Shown here one piece after another: positions 1 to 7,650 of a stretch of DNA of 64,000 nucleotides. The notes under the pieces are model-generated. The model was not told the DNA's origin. It made no database searches and saw only the letters and a program-made list of their open reading frames with translations. The first letter of the stretch is position 1, and every line of letters starts with the position of its first letter. Position numbers and translations under genes: made by a program. The stretch spans positions 1 to 64,000 of the forward strand of contig NZ_BJDN01000010.1 in the NCBI RefSeq assembly GCF_005405165.1. The letters are read 5' to 3'. The DNA is from Loigolactobacillus binensis (GTDB lineage Bacteria > Bacillota > Bacilli > Lactobacillales > Lactobacillaceae).

Positions 1-1
1 G

Positions 2-52
2 CAACAAATGCGGACCAAACCAAGTAAAAAAACAGCATTAGAAGTTAAGTAA
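2..52 (+). CDS. possible 3' end of an upstream gene
   Basis: One frame is open from the window edge to a TAA at 50-52 and would encode a lysine-rich tail ending in ALEVK. Another frame stops at 25-27, so the true frame is uncertain. A perfect 7-base inverted repeat (41-47 with 50-56) surrounds the stop. The hairpin at 101-142 would serve as its terminator. No function can be read from this stub. Confidence 0.3.
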   Translation, partial: QQMRTKPSKKTALEVK

Positions 53-100
53 CTTCTAACACTGTAAAATTGACTATCAACAGGATTTGACAGAGAGCCA

Positions 101-142
101 AAAGAGTAAGTGTTTGGCGTAATAGCCAAATACTTACTCTTT
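101..142. terminator. bidirectional intrinsic terminator
   Basis: Arms 101-118 and 125-142 pair over 18 bases with a single G-U, around a 6-base loop. A T-run follows on the plus strand and A's precede it, so it can stop transcription in both directions. The stop codon of the small minus-strand gene lies inside the right arm. Confidence 0.8.
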
Positions 143-331
143 TTTGGGTTGGTCAGTTAACATACCAGCGCGATCTTCAAAATAGAAGATGCTAGTCACA
201 AGGATCAAACCAGCCAAACTGGTGAAAATAACTTTAAACAGGGCAATTTGCCAGGAAATCTCTAATAACGGCAAAACGAAAATGAACAGAATTGCGCTGA
301 TAATAACGTTACGCCAGAACTTACGGCACAT
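134..331 (-). CDS. small two-helix membrane protein, unknown function
   Basis: A 65-residue protein with two hydrophobic stretches, about residues 8-26 and 29-50, a basic N-terminus (MCRKFWRN) and a charged C-terminus (DQPKKE). It is probably a two-pass membrane protein. I do not recognise the family. The ATG start is supported by a GCGAGG ribosome site 8 bases upstream and by a good promoter further up. It is transcribed alone and ends in the terminator at its 3' end. Confidence 0.65.
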   Translation of the reverse strand: MCRKFWRNVIISAILFIFVLPLLEISWQIALFKVIFTSLAGLILVTSIFYFEDRAGMLTDQPKKE

Positions 332-386
332 GATGAAAACCTCGCTTTATCCGAAAATTAACTAATTATGTACTTTATCGAAAGCA

Positions 387-415
387 ATCATAGCAGATAA
401 TTTTCGGGGATGCAA
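387..415 (-). promoter_or_regulatory. sigma-A promoter of the small membrane gene
   Basis: On the minus strand, TTGCAT (410-415) and TATGAT (387-392) are separated by exactly 17 bases. A TG one base before the -10 makes it an extended -10 promoter. The leader to the ATG at 331 is about 50 bases. Confidence 0.65.
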
Positions 416-428
416 GCTTCTGAACGAA

Positions 429-1235
429 TTAGTCTTGGTAGGCCCAATGATTGATTGGCCCAAACTTATGACCAACCTGAATTTCGTTAGCAATTGCCAC
501 ATGAACAAACTTTTTAGCAGTGCGAATTGCGGTTTCAATATCAATTCCTTTGGCGATTTCCGCAGCGATACAAGCGGAAAGGGAATCACCAGTACCATTG
601 ACCCGCTCAGTTTTAACGTAAGGCTCACTTAACCAGAAAGATTTACCTGATTCCAAGAGAACAAAGTCGCGAACTTCTTTTTGAGTGTCGTCTTGATGTT
701 GACCTTTGACCACTACATTTTTAGCACCTAACGCCTGTAATTTATGGGCCGCAGTTTCCATATCGGCCGCTGATTGAATTTTCATTTCCGCAAATTTTTC
801 AGCTTCAAAGAAATTCGGCGTGATCACTGTTGCTAAAGGCACTAATTCTTCCCGTAAGGTTGCAAAAGCGCTTTCCTCCAATAATTGAGCACCGTGTTTA
901 GTCATGATAACAGGATCAACGACTAAGGGGCCAAAATCATATTTCTGGTAGTTTTTGACAACGTTTTTGATCAATGTACTATCAGCCAACATCCCAGTTT
1001 TTGCTGCCAGGATTTTATAATCATCTGCAAGATCAGCGAATTCTTGATCGATAAAATCAGTTGGTAAAGAAATACTAGCGTGGATGCCGTAGGAATTACC
1101 AGCAACCGCCGTTGTCATCACCGCAGCACCATGAACTTTGCGTGCAAAAAAGGTATATAGATCTGCTTGCATTCCAGCACTGCCATCGCTATCGGATCCA
1201 GCAATTGTCACTACTTGTGGAAATTCATTTGCCAT
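429..1235 (-). CDS. pyridoxal / hydroxymethylpyrimidine kinase (ThiD/PdxK family)
   Basis: A 268-residue ribokinase-fold enzyme that phosphorylates a B6 vitamer or hydroxymethylpyrimidine with ATP in the cytoplasm. The N-terminal substrate motif AGSDSDGSAGMQADL and the C-terminal anion-hole motif NGTGDSLSACIAAE are present, with the catalytic Asp in GTGD. The internal VVDPVIMTKHG and LATVITPNFFEAE segments match the family. ThiD-type enzymes usually have GTGCT at the anion hole, so the Asp variant and the GPINHW tail lean towards PdxK, but sequence alone does not settle the substrate. No thiamine or B6 pathway gene is adjacent. The start has an AGGTGAG ribosome site. Confidence 0.85.
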   Translation of the reverse strand: MANEFPQVVTIAGSDSDGSAGMQADLYTFFARKVHGAAVMTTAVAGNSYGIHASISLPTDFIDQEFADLADDYKILAAKTGMLADSTLIKNVVKNYQKYDFGPLVVDPVIMTKHGAQLLEESAFATLREELVPLATVITPNFFEAEKFAEMKIQSAADMETAAHKLQALGAKNVVVKGQHQDDTQKEVRDFVLLESGKSFWLSEPYVKTERVNGTGDSLSACIAAEIAKGIDIETAIRTAKKFVHVAIANEIQVGHKFGPINHWAYQD

Positions 1236-1388
1236 TTAACTCACTCACCTTTGTTATAAATTGAATCTATTATACTTAAAATTTGCGGTGATTAATAGGC
1301 TTAATTCTAATTTAAGCGAATTATAGGCGTTGTTATGAATTTTAGGTATAATTAAGTTACTAAATGATAAAACTAGGAGCAAAAATCA

Positions 1389-2267
1389 ATGGAATTTAGT
1401 TGGCGTAAAACCGATGATAATGAAGAAAAAGTACGTTATTTCCTACAGCAGCATGGTATCAGCGGACGCTTATTTAAGCAAGTCACCGGCCAGGGAAAGA
1501 TTCTGATCAACAACCAATTAGCTGCCTCGACCGGGGTACGGGTTCATCCTGGTGATCAGATTACGATTCAGTTACCACCAGAAAAAAGTGATCAGCGATT
1601 GACCGTTAGTACACAACCGATCCAGGTGATTTATGCAGATAATAATTGGTTAGTAGTTAATAAACCGACCGGGTTGGCTAGTATTCCCGGACCGACGAAC
1701 CAAACTGATACTTTGCTAAATCGGATATTAGGGTGGTTACAGCAGCAAAATAGTCCTGATACTGTTCCCCATGTAGTAACGCGGCTAGATCGTTTTACTA
1801 GTGGTCTCGTTTTACTGGCGCGTCACCGTTTTGCGCACAGTTTGATTGCCCGACAATTGATGGATCATAGCTTAGATAAACGTTATTATGCTATTGTCGC
1901 AGGGCATTTAACCGCTAAACACGGTTTTTTGACTCAACCAATTGGCCGTCAAGGCGAGGCAATCCGGCGGCAAGTCATGGCCAATGGAAAAGCAGCCAAA
2001 ACCGAGTATTGGCAGGTCAGCAAGTTGGCGACAGCAACCTTGGTCAAAGTTAAGTTATACACGGGACGAACGCACCAAATTCGCGTACATTTCACTGCCC
2101 AAGGACACCCACTATTAGGCGATCAATTGTACGGGGGACCCTTAGACCAAGGCATTCAACGCCAGGCCCTGCATGCTTATGAATTAAATTTTTACGATCC
2201 GTTTACACAACAGGTTATGCACTTCACTTGCCCAATGCCAAGCGACATGCAGGCTTTGTTAAAATGA
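1389..2267 (+). CDS. RluA/RluD-family RNA pseudouridine synthase
   Basis: A 292-residue enzyme that isomerises specific uridines to pseudouridine in rRNA or tRNA. An S4-like RNA-binding region (about residues 15-75) precedes the catalytic domain. The catalytic Asp lies in VTRLDRFTSGLVLLAR, a variant of the usual HRLD motif with T in place of H. The TGRTHQIRVHF and GDQLYGG motifs follow. The gene stands alone, with a TATAAT-like -10 about 40 bases upstream and an AGGAGC ribosome site. Target uridine cannot be assigned. Confidence 0.87.
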   Translation: MEFSWRKTDDNEEKVRYFLQQHGISGRLFKQVTGQGKILINNQLAASTGVRVHPGDQITIQLPPEKSDQRLTVSTQPIQVIYADNNWLVVNKPTGLASIPGPTNQTDTLLNRILGWLQQQNSPDTVPHVVTRLDRFTSGLVLLARHRFAHSLIARQLMDHSLDKRYYAIVAGHLTAKHGFLTQPIGRQGEAIRRQVMANGKAAKTEYWQVSKLATATLVKVKLYTGRTHQIRVHFTAQGHPLLGDQLYGGPLDQGIQRQALHAYELNFYDPFTQQVMHFTCPMPSDMQALLK

Positions 2268-2296
2268 AGGACTATGCCTTATACAGGCACAGTCCT
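2268..2296. terminator. hairpin between convergent genes, weak terminator
   Basis: Arms 2268-2279 and 2285-2296 pair except for one mismatch and start directly after the pseudouridine synthase stop. The T-tract is poor, so termination strength is uncertain. Confidence 0.4.
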
Positions 2297-2305
2297 GGTT
2301 GGGTA

Positions 2306-2533
2306 TTACTTAGGTAACCGTTTGGAGACGTGGTAGCCGCTAGCAGCTGAATCAGCGGTTTTGGCGTCAACAGCGTTGAAAATTGCGTAGGTTTCGCCAT
2401 CGACTTCTTTGACGATCATCAATTCATGTTGTTTTTGGTCACGGTGAAAAATTTCGGCACTACGCAGGGCCTCATTGAAATCGTAGCCGCTGGCAATTGC
2501 GTCGCCTGGATTGAAGAAAACAATTTCGTTCAT
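2306..2533 (-). CDS. conserved-looking small protein, unknown
   Basis: A 75-residue soluble protein starting MNEIVFFNPGDA, with no membrane segment and a mildly basic C-terminus (SKRLPK). I do not recognise it. The ATG at 2533 is preferred over a GTG nine bases upstream because an AAGGAAG ribosome site lies 10 bases before the ATG and only 2 before the GTG. A cre-like site sits about 60 bases upstream, inside a plausible promoter, so expression may follow sugar availability. Confidence 0.6.
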   Translation of the reverse strand: MNEIVFFNPGDAIASGYDFNEALRSAEIFHRDQKQHELMIVKEVDGETYAIFNAVDAKTADSAASGYHVSKRLPK

Positions 2534-2592
2534 CGCTGGCACACTTCCTTTTTATATAGATCAGGGTGATTGAAACTTACCTTCATTGTAAC

Positions 2593-2606
2593 TGAAAACG
2601 CTATAA
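2593..2606 (-). promoter_or_regulatory. cre-like catabolite operator
   Basis: TGAAAACGCTATAA matches the cre consensus TGWAARCGYTWNCW at 13 of 14 positions. It overlaps the spacer of a weak minus-strand promoter with -10 TACAAT. That position would suit CcpA repression of the small gene at 2306-2533. Confidence 0.5.
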
Positions 2607-2715
2607 ATAACAGTAAACAGACTAAATATTGGTGTAATCAGTGTTTATCAAATCGATTACTGCTAGTTAAAACGGCTATTTGTTTGTTCTTAAATTAAAA
2701 AGGGTAACAAAGTGG

Positions 2716-2744
2716 TTGTAATCATGACGCTTTCATGCTAAGCT
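2716..2744 (+). promoter_or_regulatory. promoter of the FMN riboswitch transcript
   Basis: TTGTAA (2716-2721) and TAAGCT (2739-2744) are 17 bases apart, with a TG extension before the -10. The -10 hexamer is weak, so this is a plausible rather than certain assignment. Confidence 0.45.
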
Positions 2745-2765
2745 GTAGTTGTTAAAAATTAATAA

Positions 2766-2889
2766 AGGTTCGTCTTCAGGGCAGGGTGAGATTCCCGACC
2801 GGTGGTTATAGTCCACGACCCACCAATATTGGTGGCCGAATCGGTGTAATACCGATACCGATAGTTAAAGTCTAGATAAAAGAAGATAG
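2766..2889 (+). ncRNA. FMN riboswitch (RFN element)
   Basis: The conserved RFN blocks appear in order: CTTCAGGGCAGGGTG, GATTCCCGACCGGTGG, AGTCCACGACCC, a variable hairpin, then GAATCGGTG, ACCGATACCGATAG and the closing GAAG. It senses FMN and lies directly upstream of the riboflavin importer gene, with a terminator hairpin between, so FMN binding should stop transcription before ribU. Confidence 0.95.
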
Positions 2890-2890
2890 G

Positions 2891-2957
2891 CTTATTTTGC
2901 GCAATAAAATAAGACTAACGCCATTGAAGTGCTTGAAAAAGACATTTTGGTGGCGTT
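2891..2957 (+). terminator. riboswitch expression platform: hairpin plus terminator
   Basis: A perfect 8-base hairpin (2891-2898 with 2906-2913) follows the aptamer. The terminator pairs 2917-2923 with 2951-2957 and runs into a T-tract. The first hairpin may belong to the antiterminator exchange. Confidence 0.75.
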
Positions 2958-3015
2958 TTTATTTGTGTAAGAGAAACCAATTACCTAGAGTTGAATCCTT
3001 TTAGGAGGATTTATC

Positions 3016-3615
3016 ATGGCAAAAATGGGCGTCAGAAAGTTAGTTATGATCGCGATGTTAGCGGCGATTTCGTATTTATTAATGTTTTTTCAATTTCCAA
3101 TCTTACCAACTTCACCGTTTTTAAAACTGGATTTTAGTAATTTACCGATCTTTATTAGTATGTTCCTTTATGGTCCGGCTGCAGGAGCTTTTACAACTTT
3201 GATCACAGGCTTGCTCGACTTTATTACTAAAGGGCAGGGTATCCCTGGTTTGATCGGTGATGTGGCTTATTTCCTAGCGACGATGTGCTTCACCTTACCA
3301 GTTTACTATTTCTTCAAGCGTGATCGTACCACTTTGAAAGTTAGTCGGGGCAACATGTTAGGTGGCTTCATCACCGGGACGATTTCAATGACCATTTTTA
3401 TGAGTATTGCTAATGTGCTAGTATTATTGCCGATGTACATGAAGTTTTCTGGTATTCAGATCAACGCGACAATCCTGAATTTAGTGGCGACAACGGTTGT
3501 TCCATTTAATTTACTTAAGGGAGTATTGGTCAGCATCGTCTTCTTAGTAGCTTACGAGAAGTTGTTGCCGTGGCTTTCGCGTAAAGTCTTACCACAGCAA
3601 GTTAAAAAAGTTTAA
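3016..3615 (+). CDS. ribU: riboflavin ECF transporter substrate-binding subunit RibU
   Basis: A 199-residue membrane protein with about six hydrophobic segments that captures riboflavin and works with the shared ECF energy-coupling module, which is not encoded here. The basic N-terminus followed by KLVMIAMLAAISYLLMFFQF is typical of S components. Length fits the family (about 190-200). Assignment to riboflavin rests on both the protein and the FMN riboswitch in its leader. A GGAGG ribosome site lies 9 bases before the ATG. It is monocistronic, ended by a strong terminator. Confidence 0.93.
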   Translation: MAKMGVRKLVMIAMLAAISYLLMFFQFPILPTSPFLKLDFSNLPIFISMFLYGPAAGAFTTLITGLLDFITKGQGIPGLIGDVAYFLATMCFTLPVYYFFKRDRTTLKVSRGNMLGGFITGTISMTIFMSIANVLVLLPMYMKFSGIQINATILNLVATTVVPFNLLKGVLVSIVFLVAYEKLLPWLSRKVLPQQVKKV

Positions 3616-3645
3616 GTTATTTTCTATCATATTTAACCAAAATTA

Positions 3646-3700
3646 ATCAGAGGTTGTGACCGTTGCTATTCAGGTCATGACCTCTGATTTTGTTTTTTTA
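3646..3700 (+). terminator. ribU terminator
   Basis: Arms 3646-3661 and 3673-3688 form a 16-base stem with two imperfect pairs, followed by a long T-tract. Confidence 0.85.
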
Positions 3701-3842
3701 AGTTGCCAAGTAGAAGTAAATATTGTTATAAAATAGATTTAAAAATACTAAATATGATCATAACCCTATGAATAATGTAGTATAGTTAAAATCGCGTTGG
3801 AAGGCGCTTTTTAATGAAATAGTATAAGTGGGGTTTGATATT

Positions 3843-5585
3843 ATGTTTAAAAGGATCCGTTGGTGGCGGGTGTTACCGTATTTATTGATCATGGGCATGG
3901 CGGTGCTACTTGTGGCACCGCAAGTCATACTGCACAGTACGATCGTGGGGTCGGATGCGATTTTCCATTTTAATCGAATTTATGATGCGGCAAAGCAAAT
4001 CCAACACTTTAATTTTAGTTATTTTCAAACGAATTATGGTTTTCAACAAAGCGGGCGCATCATTAATGCCCTGTACGGACCATATTTTGCTTATTTAAGT
4101 GGTGTTTTACTGATTTTGGTTCGGAGCTGGTATCATTTTCAAATTATCTCCACGTTGCTAGTTTATACTATTGGCGGTATTGGTATGTATCGGTTAGCAA
4201 GTCAAATGCAGGCAACAAAGCGAATTGCCTTGGTGGCAGCCCTGTTATTTATGAATGTTGGTTGGCTACCTAGATGGGGCTTATCACAAAACTTAAATGC
4301 GTGGGGAGCCGCGTTAGCACCATTTATGTTGCTCTGCGCAGTCAGGATGATCAGTGATCATCAGCGGCCGGTTAAAATAATACCATTAGCACTGATCATG
4401 GCGGTGATCATTGAGATCCATATTTTAAGTACGATTATTTTTACATTGGTTTTACTGCCGTTTTTTGTGATTGGGTTGTGGCAGACACAAAATAAGTTGA
4501 ATATGGTTTTTAAAACGGTTTTAGCGGCGCTACTAACTATTTTGTTAACTGCTAATATTTGGGGAAGTTTCCTGACGATCTTTGCTAATAATCGGATCGC
4601 CGAACCGGCAAAATTTGACCTAGAGCATAACGCGTTACAATTTTCAATGATTTTAGGGCAACGCAATCAATTAGGGGCGGTTTGTTTAGTGCTATTTGCA
4701 GCACAAATAATTTATGTACTGATCAGTAAGAAAGTGACCAGTGTTAACCGTATTGTGACGGTACTTGGCGGATTAATTTTATTTATTGCTTCTGATCTAT
4801 TCCCGTGGGTGACTTTACAGCGTCTGTTTCCTTTTTTGCAAAGCACATTACAGTTTCCAGTGCGCTTTACGATTATTGCCTATCCGTTGTTATTTTGCGG
4901 TGTTGCGATTAGTGCAACGCAGTTATATTTAAATCGGCGTGGCAAGCCGCTGTACTATCAAATTGGTGCGTTGGTGGCAGTTATTTTGTGCTTAGCACCT
5001 AATATGCTCGGTATGGCACTTAAGGCAGAAACCTATCATTCGGTTGATGTGCTTGACAGCTGGACTGGGGTGACCGTTTTGGCGGATACACCTAATCAGA
5101 TTCGTAGTTCACTGCATGCTAAACACCCTGGTCAGTTATTGACTTTGGTGGAAAAGCGTCATCCGGATTATTTGCCAATTCCAACCGAATTTAAGCGGCT
5201 AAGTTTTAAACGCTCGGATGAGTATGAAAAGCAAATAATTGATACTCACAGAAAGTTTAATCATCAAGTTCTTGCTGGTGGTCGGCTGCGTTTGACCTGG
5301 GAAGCCGATCGCCAAGATTATCGCCAGGTTCCATTGATCGTGTATAAAGAATCTAAGCTTGAGCTTAATGGGCGACCACTGACAACGGCCGAATATGATG
5401 AAACTAATATTGGTGCTCCTGTTGTTCCTCAAAGAATTGGGCACAATACGCTTATTTTAAAATTTAAACAGCCTAGCAGCTTCACTAATTTACTTATTTT
5501 ATCCCTGATTTCTTGGTCAATTTTATTAGGAGTAGGTTTGGTTAAATGGTTTAGTAAATACGCTTTGCGAAAACTAGTTCTGTAA
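3843..5585 (+). CDS. large polytopic membrane protein, GT-C glycosyltransferase-like
   Basis: A 580-residue protein with about ten hydrophobic segments up to residue 390, a soluble region (about 400-545) and a final membrane helix. An acidic motif, VGSDAIFHFNR, lies in the first extracytoplasmic loop after helix 1, where GT-C lipid-linked-sugar transferases carry a catalytic Asp. Databases often label such lactobacillar proteins as YfhO-like or 6-pyruvoyl-tetrahydropterin-synthase-related membrane proteins. A role in decorating cell-wall polymers is inference. An ATG at 3843 with GTGGGG 9 bases upstream is preferred over an in-frame GTG at 3828, which lacks a ribosome site. It is alone in its transcript. 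Confidence 0.6.
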   Translation: MFKRIRWWRVLPYLLIMGMAVLLVAPQVILHSTIVGSDAIFHFNRIYDAAKQIQHFNFSYFQTNYGFQQSGRIINALYGPYFAYLSGVLLILVRSWYHFQIISTLLVYTIGGIGMYRLASQMQATKRIALVAALLFMNVGWLPRWGLSQNLNAWGAALAPFMLLCAVRMISDHQRPVKIIPLALIMAVIIEIHILSTIIFTLVLLPFFVIGLWQTQNKLNMVFKTVLAALLTILLTANIWGSFLTIFANNRIAEPAKFDLEHNALQFSMILGQRNQLGAVCLVLFAAQIIYVLISKKVTSVNRIVTVLGGLILFIASDLFPWVTLQRLFPFLQSTLQFPVRFTIIAYPLLFCGVAISATQLYLNRRGKPLYYQIGALVAVILCLAPNMLGMALKAETYHSVDVLDSWTGVTVLADTPNQIRSSLHAKHPGQLLTLVEKRHPDYLPIPTEFKRLSFKRSDEYEKQIIDTHRKFNHQVLAGGRLRLTWEADRQDYRQVPLIVYKESKLELNGRPLTTAEYDETNIGAPVVPQRIGHNTLILKFKQPSSFTNLLILSLISWSILLGVGLVKWFSKYALRKLVL

Positions 5586-5615
5586 TTTGGGCCAGTCTTT
5601 AATTTAGCGGTTCAT

Positions 5616-5663
5616 AAAAAAGCGCTGGTGCATAATTTAGTTCAATTATGCCCAGCGTTTTTT
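5616..5663. terminator. bidirectional terminator between convergent genes
   Basis: A long stem (about 5616-5637 with 5644-5663) has A's on the left and T's on the right, so it serves both the membrane protein gene and the minus-strand gene that follows. Confidence 0.85.
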
Positions 5664-6249
5664 AACTATTTTCGTTTAATTTTTTACTAATTTGCTGATA
5701 AAGTAGGGCAGCACTATCGCCAAATTGTAAGAAGGAAATGTCTTTGTAGGCAAGAATAACGGGTTCACCATGTTGGTAGGTTAATGGATCAAATGGCAGA
5801 CAAGTAAAATGATGGGCGGTGGCGGTGACGATCTGATTGACGGGTGCAATATCAAAGCGGCCGGCTAAAGTAATATAAGCACGTTGCTTAGTCAGTAACG
5901 CAAATAAATCCGGTAATGGGTGTTTAGCCCATTTTGCGATCAAAGGACTTTTAGCGCTAAGTTTAAAGGGATCGTACTGTTGCTGCTCCTTTAAATAGGC
6001 TTGATAATGGTCGAGAATTTGTAGGTAAGTTGTTTTACTGTGAACGCGCTTGATTCGCTTAAGCGCAAATAAGGTATAACCAGCAAACTGACCTTGATTA
6101 TTTAAGGTAGCTAAAATCAACCAGCGATGATCACTGATCAGCGGATAGCCGACCTCAAATTCGCCGTTTTCTTTTTTGACGTAAACCTCTATTAAAGTAT
6201 GTTGCTGTTTTGCTTTTTCAATTTGACTTAAAATTTTTGCCGCTTTCAA
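5662..6249 (-). CDS. hypothetical protein, unrecognised
   Basis: A 195-residue, mostly soluble protein beginning KAAKILSQIEKAKQQ with no obvious signal peptide. It has mixed alpha/beta character, and I see no motif that names a family. The likely start is TTG at 6249, because a GAGG ribosome site is 9 bases upstream; an in-frame GTG at 6264 overlaps that site. It is transcribed divergently from apbE. Confidence 0.55.
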   Translation of the reverse strand: MKAAKILSQIEKAKQQHTLIEVYVKKENGEFEVGYPLISDHRWLILATLNNQGQFAGYTLFALKRIKRVHSKTTYLQILDHYQAYLKEQQQYDPFKLSAKSPLIAKWAKHPLPDLFALLTKQRAYITLAGRFDIAPVNQIVTATAHHFTCLPFDPLTYQHGEPVILAYKDISFLQFGDSAALLYQQISKKLNENS

Positions 6250-6319
6250 TACCAAACACCTCACAATTAGTTTCCGTCATCATTGTAAAGGATTTACCGT
6301 TGAAAAGAAACGGCAAATT

Positions 6320-6348
6320 TTGAAAATTACTACTTAGCTTATTGTAAT
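6320..6348 (+). promoter_or_regulatory. apbE promoter
   Basis: TTGAAA (6320-6325), a 17-base spacer and TGTAAT (6343-6348) form a good sigma-A promoter, about 50 bases upstream of the ATG. Confidence 0.65.
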
Positions 6349-6406
6349 AGCGTTCTCATTTCGCTAAACTGGGTAAGGATCAAGCAAATGGATAAAGGAG
6401 TCACTA

Positions 6407-7507
6407 ATGATGTTACGAAAACGACAACCACTTATTTTGGCAGTAGTTTTACTGCTTTTACCACTGGTATTAACTGCCTGTTCGGCTAAAAAAACGACAG
6501 CACCGGTTATTTCTGAGCCGTACAAACGCAGTGAATTTATGCTGGGTACGATTTGTACGCTGTCGATTTATAATAAAGGCAAGAAAAAGGTGCTGCAAAA
6601 AGGGTTTGATCGGATCAAACGAACAGAAAAACAAGCAACCTTGACGAAGGCGCATTCTGAATTAGACAAAATCAATGCGAATGCTGGCATTAAACCGGTT
6701 AAGGTCAGCAAAGATATGTGGCCGTTAATGGAAAAGGCCATGTACTATAGTAAGAATTCCAATGGCGCGTTTGATATGTCGATCGGCGCGATCACTAATT
6801 TATGGAAGATCGGTTTGCCAGGCGCCCGGGTGCCAGCGCAGTCAGAAATTGATCGGGCGCTACCGTTGGTGGATTATCACGATGTTAAATTAGATGCGGC
6901 TAAGCGTACTGTTTACTTAACAAAAAAAGGAATGCGGCTCGATTTTGGGGGAATCGCTAAAGGCTATATTGCTGATCAAGTACGTCAAGTTTTCCGGCAA
7001 AATGGCGTTAACACCGCGATCATTGATTTAGGCGGTAATGTGGTAGTAATGGGGTCATCGCCTGATGGTAAAAACAAACCTTGGAAGGTCGGTGTACAGG
7101 ATCCGTATGCAGCTCGAGGAACGGCTCTAGGAACATTGCCAGCAAAAAATTTATCCGTGGTGACGGCCGGTATTTACGAGAAATACTTGAAGGCCAATGG
7201 CCACACTTATATCTACTTATTTAACCGTAAAACGGGCTATCCCTACGAAAACAATTTGGCTGGGGTAACGATCATTTCACCGAAGTCGGTTGATGGTGAT
7301 GCATTATCTAATGCGGCCTTTAATAAGGGCGTTAAGGCTGGTTTGGCTTATATCAACGGTAAGCATAAGAAAAATATTCAAGCTGTTTTTGTGACTAAGG
7401 ATAAGAAAGTCTATATCAGTAACGGGTTAAAGAAAACCTTTAAATTAACCAAGAAATCAGGCTATAAAATGGGCGATCCTAGTAAATTAACTGTACAGGA
7501 TAATTAA
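6407..7507 (+). CDS. apbE: FAD:protein FMN transferase, lipoprotein (ApbE)
   Basis: A 366-residue extracytoplasmic enzyme that uses FAD to attach FMN covalently to Thr/Ser of exported flavoproteins. A signal peptide with the lipobox LTAC (Cys at about residue 25) marks it as a lipoprotein. Family motifs follow: FDMSIGAITNLWKIG, DFGGIAKGYIAD, IIDLGGNVVVMG and DALSNAAFNKG, with the metal-binding Asp in the last. The usual HIIDPRTGYP is the variant HTYIYLFNRKTGYP. The usual partners of extracellular electron transfer (Ndh2, PplA) are not in the window. An AGGAG ribosome site precedes two tandem ATGs. Confidence 0.92.
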   Translation: MMLRKRQPLILAVVLLLLPLVLTACSAKKTTAPVISEPYKRSEFMLGTICTLSIYNKGKKKVLQKGFDRIKRTEKQATLTKAHSELDKINANAGIKPVKVSKDMWPLMEKAMYYSKNSNGAFDMSIGAITNLWKIGLPGARVPAQSEIDRALPLVDYHDVKLDAAKRTVYLTKKGMRLDFGGIAKGYIADQVRQVFRQNGVNTAIIDLGGNVVVMGSSPDGKNKPWKVGVQDPYAARGTALGTLPAKNLSVVTAGIYEKYLKANGHTYIYLFNRKTGYPYENNLAGVTIISPKSVDGDALSNAAFNKGVKAGLAYINGKHKKNIQAVFVTKDKKVYISNGLKKTFKLTKKSGYKMGDPSKLTVQDN

Positions 7508-7529
7508 CATAATTAAAATTATGTAAACT

Positions 7530-7566
7530 AAAGGCTAGCAACTGCAATTGTTGTTAGCCTTTTTGT
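7530..7566 (+). terminator. apbE terminator
   Basis: Arms 7530-7542 and 7550-7562 pair with one wobble around a 7-base loop, then T's. The following 85 bases to pckA are very AT-rich and show no separate pckA terminator. Confidence 0.8.
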
Positions 7567-7650
7567 ATTCACAACAAAAGTAAAATTAATTTAATAGATT
7601 AAATATTCTTTTTATAATACTTGTAAATAGATATTTAAAATTAATTAATA

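Noticed and set aside
362..632. Open frames overlapping the 3' end of the PdxK-type kinase on both strands
   Set aside because: No ribosome sites and no protein-like composition; they are shadows of the kinase gene.
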